Source: Sambucus nigra
Lineage: Eukaryota; Streptophyta; Magnoliopsida; Dipsacales; Adoxaceae
Direction: 5' to 3'
DNA length: 64,000 bases
Assembly (NCBI GenBank): GCA_949130495.1
Contig: OX422215.1
Location: 531,509,755 to 531,573,754 of the forward strand
Within the stretch, counting starts at the first letter, position 1; every line of letters starts with the position of its first letter. Shown here one piece after another: positions 58,841-64,000 of the stretch. The notes below the pieces were generated by a model. It did no database searches and was not told where the DNA came from. It saw only the letters and a program-made list of their open reading frames with translations. A program made the position numbers and the translations under genes.

Positions 58841-61361
58841 GAACAAAAGGGCCCACACAGAAGCACCTAGCTACCTGAGATAATTCATACAGACATATGT
58901 GGACCTTCTGATGTTCCATCTATTAGTAGAGAAAAATATTTTATTACATTTATCGATGATTTTTCACTCTTTTGCATATTTTACTTATTGCACGATAAAT
59001 CTCAATTTTGTAAATGCTATTGAAACATACATAGTTGATAGACAATTGGATAAAGAGGTGAAAATTATTAGGTCCGATGAAGGTGGTGAATTTTATGGAA
59101 GATATGATGATTTGGGTAAATGCCTTGGACCTTTCACTAAACTCCTAGAAAAGTTAGGTTTATGTGAAAAATACATAATGTCGGGATCACCCTGGCAGAA
59201 TGGTGTATCTGAAAGGCACAATTATACCCTTATAGAAATGGTTAGAAGTATGATAAATAGGACTAAATTACCTGTGTTTTATGGATACATGATCTTATGA
59301 CCATTGTCCACATCTTAAATCGGGTACCTAGTAAGTCAGTTTCAAAGACCCCATTTGAACTCTGGAAAGAATGGAAACCCACTTTAAGTTATTTACGTGT
59401 TTGGGGTTGCCCAGTGGAAGCTAGAATTTAAAACCCAAAAGAAATGAAATTAGATCCTAGGATAATAAGTTGTCATTTTGTTGGGTATCTAGAAGAGTCA
59501 AATGGATATAAATTATATTTTCCCAATCATACTACTAAAATAATAAAAATTAAAAACGCTAAATTCATTGAAGATGGTGAAGTTTATAGGAGTGAAAAAG
59601 AAAGGGAAGTGATCATTAAAGAAGTCAGGATACCAAGCCATGTACCCCGAGTTCAGAATGTACTTGTTGTTCCTAACGTAATAGTTGAGACGATTAATGA
59701 ACCAATGAACAACAAGTTAACGATCATTCACCTGAACAACCACATATTGAAGATTTAATCCACGAACCTATTGTGGAAACACCACAAGAAAAACCATTAA
59801 GAAGATCTCAAAGAGAAAGGAGATCGACTATCCTTGATGATTATGTGGTGTATTTATAAGAGCCAAAATTTAACATGGGGTAAATTAATAACCCACTTTC
59901 TTATGAAAAAACTGTAAATAGTAATGTTTCTAATAAATGGATTGACGCCATGAGTGAGGAAATAAAATCTATAAATGATAACCAAGTCTAGAAGTTAATG
60001 GAGTTACCAAAAGGACAAAAACAAGTCAAGTATAAATGGGTCTTTAAGACCAAACGCAACTCAAAAGGCAATATCGAACGATGTAAAGCTAGACTAGTTG
60101 CCAAAGTTTTTAATCAAAAAGAAGGCATTTATTATAATGATACCTTCTCTCTACTTTCAAAGGACTCCTTGAGAATAATATTGGCATTGTTGGCTCATTA
60201 TGACTTAGAGTTGCACCAAATGGATGTAAAAATAACTTTTCTAAATGGGAGTTTTGAAGAAAAAGTCTTCATGGCACTGCCACAAGGCTTCATAAAAGAA
60301 GGAAAGAAAAACATGGCATGTATGCTAAAGAAGTCAATATATGGTCTAAAACAAGATTCTAATTGTTGTACCGTTGTATATACCTGAAGATCAGTGGGAG
60401 TAAGTTTGTATTTTTAGTGATATATGCTGACAACTTGCTTATTACCAGTAGTGACCTTGGTTTATTATGTGAAACAAAAAATACCTTTCAATAAACTTTG
60501 AAATGAAAGATATGGGTGAGGCATCCTTTGTGATCAGAATAGAGATATCTCATGGCAAATCATGTAAAACGTTGGGACTTTCTCAAAAAGCTTACATTAA
60601 CAAAGTGTTAGAAAGGTTTAGCATGCAAAGTTGCAATCCCATCGACATTCCACTTCAGAAAGGATATGAGTTCAACTTAAACTAATGCCTAGGAAGTGAA
60701 TTGGGAAGGGATCATATGAAAGGTGTGCCTTCTACCTCGCTCGTAGGTAGCTTACTATATGCACAAATTTGCACTAGGTTGAATATCAGTTTTGTTGTTG
60801 GGATACTAGGCATATATCAAAGTAATACGGGAAATTATCATTGGAAAGCTACAAAGAAAGTATTGAGGTATCGACAAGGGACTAAAGAATATATGCTCAC
60901 ATATAGGAAGACTGATCACTTTAAAGTGGTCGGACACTCAGACTCAGATTTTGGAGGACACCTTAACAGTAGGAAGAGCACTTCGGGTTATTTTTTCCTC
61001 CTTCCTGAAGTAGCCATCTCTTGGAAAAGCGCTAAGTAAGGTGTTATTAGATCATCTACAAGATATAAATCATGGATTATGGATGTGAAATTTCAATTCA
61101 GGATTTGGAATCATAGGGACAATACCTAAGCCACTGAAAATTTTATGCGAAAATGTTGCAGCAGTCTTATTTTAGAAAAATGACAAGTGTACTAAGGTGG
61201 CTAAACATATCGAGATGAAGTACCTATCAGTGAGAGAAGAAGTTCTAAAACAGCGTGTGCCAATTAATCACAATAGTAAGAGTGATAACATAGTAGATCC
61301 TTTAATGAAAGGACTATCACTGAAAATCTTTATGAAACATATCAAAGAGGAGGGTCTTAAT
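58841..61361 (+). pseudogene. Copia element E, right part: integrase, RT, RNase H
   Basis: It resumes the pol broken at 32423. The integrase core has IHTDICGPSDVPSIS near 58885 and IRSDEGGEFYGRYDD near 59070, then SPWQNGVSERHNYTLIEMVR near 59190 and SCHFVGYLEESNGYKLYFPN near 59470. RT from 59998 reads KYKWVFKTKRNSKGNIERCK and LHQMDVKITFLNGSFEEKVF. The active-site box is degraded to Y-A-D-N near 60427, and a short deletion follows SIYGLKQ near 60350. RNase H is at 60701-61060 (VGSLLYAQICTRLNISFVVG, LNSRKSTSGYFFLL). The end is near IVDPLMKGLSLKIFMKHIKE at 61361. Many stops and shifts. Confidence 0.9.
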
Positions 61362-61743
61362 TAGTATGATTATGATTGTTATTGGTTTAGTTGTTTAACA
61401 CTACTATTTTGAATTCAATAAAAGTGTTTTAAATTTCTAGCATTTCTGTCTTTAATGTATGCATTCATGTGACTCTGGCCTATTGTATGACATAATTAGT
61501 CTTTTCTCAAAAGACATTATGAGGCCATTATGACAACCCACATTATAAGCCTGATTAAATAAAATATTGATATTGTGGTACACGGAAGGAACCATGCTCC
61601 TGAATAGTGTGGAACCATCATGAATCGCATTGTTGAATTATTCAATTATGGCAATGATTGTTGTTAATTATTCAGCTTAATTGTGCACCTTATGTTCTCT
61701 AGACATATTATGAGGTTGTACTTATTAGGACCAAGTAGGAGAC
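61362..61743 (+). other. Copia element E 3' untranslated region and PPT
   Basis: No ORF. It ends in ACCAAGTAGGAGAC, close to the AAGTGGGAGA-type polypurine tract of plant copia elements. Confidence 0.6.
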
Positions 61744-62255
61744 TATTGAAAAAATTAATTAATTAATTAATTACGTAATTTTAGAATTAATTGGTACCCC
61801 ACTAATAAGGTCCTTAAAAAATCAAATAATTTGAATTTGGGAAATGAATTTATGGACAAAGGGTAATGTCGTCCCTCCCTCACCCTTATAATCAATAGCC
61901 TAATTCCATCATTAGCACACTATAACACACAATTATATTGCGTAGAGGGAGAAAATTCGAAATTCTAAAAAAAATTAGGAGCAATTCTGGAGCACCAAAG
62001 AGAGGAGAAACATCATCACCTTTCATCTCTAAGAAATGGACAAAGGTGTGTTCTTTCTTATGTAAGTTATAAGCAATCAATCTATGAATGCGTGAAGATT
62101 AATTTTCTATATTTAAGTAGTAATTATATTTTGTTCCAATCATATAATGTTATAACTACATAATCATTCTTGAATAAAATAATGTGTATAACATTGGGTT
62201 CTCGCCCTTGTATGGAAAATGGGTTAATTGGGAACTAATTTTGAGTATTATCATT
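61744..62255 (+). mobile_element. Probable copia element E 3' LTR, partial
   Basis: It starts TATTGAAAAAATTAATTAA directly after the PPT; the usual TG may have mutated to TA. It is cut by LTR F at 62256. No 5' LTR partner was found, so the call rests on the PPT and position. Confidence 0.5.
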
Positions 62256-62765
62256 TGGATTGTAAAATTTGCTCCCCCACGTGGAACAATGAGAAATGGA
62301 CACCCGTTCTCTTACGTGGCGATCTTCATAGTAATTACTTATGTGGTCGGCTCCCGAGACAGTTGGTCGGCCAACCGGACGACCAACCTAAAGAATATTA
62401 ACCATCAAGAATGTCAAAAGTCATTTGTGTGGAGTCACCAATACTCATTGTACTCGTTAATATTAACAGATATATTTATTATATACAGATGTAAATGCCA
62501 GAATATATAAAGGCATTCCATCTCTTGGACTCCTAACCACTATAAATACATGATCTCCCATAGCTCAAAGGGACAATGGAATTATTCTCAAGCATACTCA
62601 ACTGTGATATTCTAATCACCTGAAATAAAACCAACAGTGGACGTTAGTTTTTTTCATAGCGGAACCACTTTAAAAATCTTTGTCTCTTGTGTGTTTGTTT
62701 GAATTATTTATTTTGATTTTATTTGTTGACATCTCCAAATGATGGACTATTTTTAGACATCAATA
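62256..62765 (+). mobile_element. Tat-type LTR F
   Basis: It begins TGGATTGTAAAATTTGC and ends TTAGACATCAATA. It matches the LTR of B in order: a TATAAAGGCATTCC-like block near 62507, CACTATAAATACATGA near 62540, AATAAAACCAACAGTGGACG near 62624 and the hairpin AGTGG...CCACT (62636-62669). A primer site follows at 62767. Confidence 0.82.
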
Positions 62766-62766
62766 G

Positions 62767-62783
62767 ATTGGCGCCGTCTATGG
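62767..62783 (+). promoter_or_regulatory. LTR F primer binding site
   Basis: ATTGGCGCCGTCTATGG, directly after the LTR, equivalent to the sites of B and C. Confidence 0.72.
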
Positions 62784-63179
62784 AAAACGACACAAAAGAT
62801 TTTCCCTCTTTAGCAAAAGAGACAAAAATTTATGTCACAAGACGATGATTTATGCAATCTAATCAAGAGCTAAGTGTTCGTTCTCTCTCTTTGTAAATAA
62901 CATAGCTTTTTCATACACATAGTTTCATTCATTTGTGTTTGTGAACTGTACAATCAATTGTTATTCATCTATCAATCTACACGACTGTGTTTGTTGATTT
63001 TGAAATGAATTTTAGGAGATCTTCAATGATTCCTTGAATTACAATTACAACTGTATCAATTTTTGATAATTTTCATTGATTGATTTTGAGATGAATTCCG
63101 TAATAACTTTTAGATGTGAGATACGATTGTTCATCATTTATTTATCTCTGTAACTGGAGAATAGGAGAGGATAAATGTC
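62784..63179. other. Sequence after LTR F, no gag recognised
   Basis: AT-rich, with no ORF resembling the MADNPEF or MNTAPES gag starts of C and B. The internal part of F may be truncated or replaced. Confidence 0.4.
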
Positions 63180-63182
63180 TAA

Positions 63183-63613
63183 GGCCATCCACAATGGGTC
63201 CTCTAATCCCGTTGTGGATCCTTTAGTTTGGTGATTTTTTACTCACAGTGGGCGACATAATTTGTATAATTTGGAGCGGAGCCGCTTAGCGTCCTATAAG
63301 TGTAAAGGAGGGATAACGGATCCTGTTGAGTGGCAGAGGTGGAAAACATTTGTCCGTCCCATATCAGAAGGACAACTGTTCTCCGCCCCATGACCAGAAG
63401 GACAACAGTTGTCCGTCCCACACCATATTTAAATATTTTTTTGTGCAACGACTAAATTTACCATGAGGGCAGGGGCAAGACTTTTGTCCGCTTAGCCCAG
63501 GCGCAAGAATGTTTCCCGCCCCATACCCATTTATAACGAATTTGCACTGCGCCCCTCATCCGTTAACTCATCTCATAAGCCCATAAATTTATGAGATCCC
63601 ATTGTGGATGGCC
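63183..63613. mobile_element. PIF/Harbinger-like MITE, 431 bp
   Basis: Perfect 16-bp terminal inverted repeats, GGCCATCCACAATGGG at the left and CCCATTGTGGATGGCC at the right. TAA stands on both sides (63180-63182 and 63614-63616), matching the 3-bp TAA/TTA target of PIF/Harbinger elements. An internal direct repeat around GGACAACTGTTCTCCG and GGACAACAGTTGTCCG is present. No ORF of interest. Confidence 0.88.
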
Positions 63614-63616
63614 TAA

Positions 63617-64000
63617 CAATAATTTTCTCTCCTAAAAACCAATAATTTTTTCTCTCCCTGAAGATTTTTTTTATAATAGAGGATTTGTACTCTAATACGG
63701 AGAAATTCGGTTGATAAAAAGCCCCATCGTCAACAATAATCGGAGGGTTTACCCAATTTCAACGTTCTACGGCAAGAAACTAGGGCACATGTTCAACAAT
63801 CAGTGTTGAACAGAGCATCAAAATTGAATGACATACCTGGATTTATATATTCAAGAAATTATCCACTGCAAAAGTTCTCATCAATTTGATTTATACATAT
63901 GGTGTGACAAAGAATAGATCCAACTAACAAAGCAGGATATTCACGTATACCTAATGGGTAAAGCAAAATCGATCATTGAATCTCCACAAAAATGGCTACT
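63617..64000. other. Intergenic, no gene recognised
   Basis: AT-rich sequence to the end of the window without a supported feature. Confidence 0.4.

Overview
The window looks like intergenic heterochromatin from a flowering plant, probably a eudicot. It is AT-rich and made almost entirely of LTR retrotransposons of plant-only lineages: Tat/Ogre-type Ty3-gypsy with two RNase H domains, elements with a Tekay/Del-like (chromovirus-type) layout, and Ty1-copia. It also holds an RTE-type LINE tail and two MITEs. I found no host protein gene, tRNA or rRNA that I can support.

Layout. 1-6670 is the 3' half of a Tat/Ogre gypsy element (element A): decayed integrase, a 100-bp tandem array, a spliced gene on the opposite strand, and the 3' LTR. 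7646-11077 is a minus-strand LTR element with no coding capacity. 11701-28478 is a tandem array LTR-internal-LTR-internal-LTR (period about 6.9 kb, LTRs of 2975 bp) lying between one pair of near-identical 5-bp flanks. About 29.1-29.5 kb is an RTE-type LINE 3' end with a (GAT)n tail. From 31.3 to 61.4 kb is a four-level nest. A copia element (E) was hit in its integrase by Tat element B (target duplication CGCAC). B's 3' LTR was hit by a solo LTR D (GTTCA/TTTCA) and by a hAT-like MITE (TATACAGA). D was then hit by Tat element C, the least decayed copy. 62256-62765 is another Tat-type LTR (F), and 63183-63613 is a TAA-flanked MITE.

How the parts work together. The three Tat elements share one plan. 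Gag-pol runs rightward and ends in HLRKYYQ-stop or HLKKYYQ-stop. An array of tandem units follows, and then a leftward gene with its own TATA box and short introns at conserved places and phases. The array units have unrelated sequences in A, B and C, but each unit is a stem-loop. They sit exactly between the converging sense and antisense units.

The Tekay-like array carries a second hairpin system. Dozens of small stem-loops have changing but complementary arms around a constant core. I regard the spliced antisense gene and the hairpin arrays as the most interesting content. All similarity statements come from reading the sequence; no search or folding program was run.
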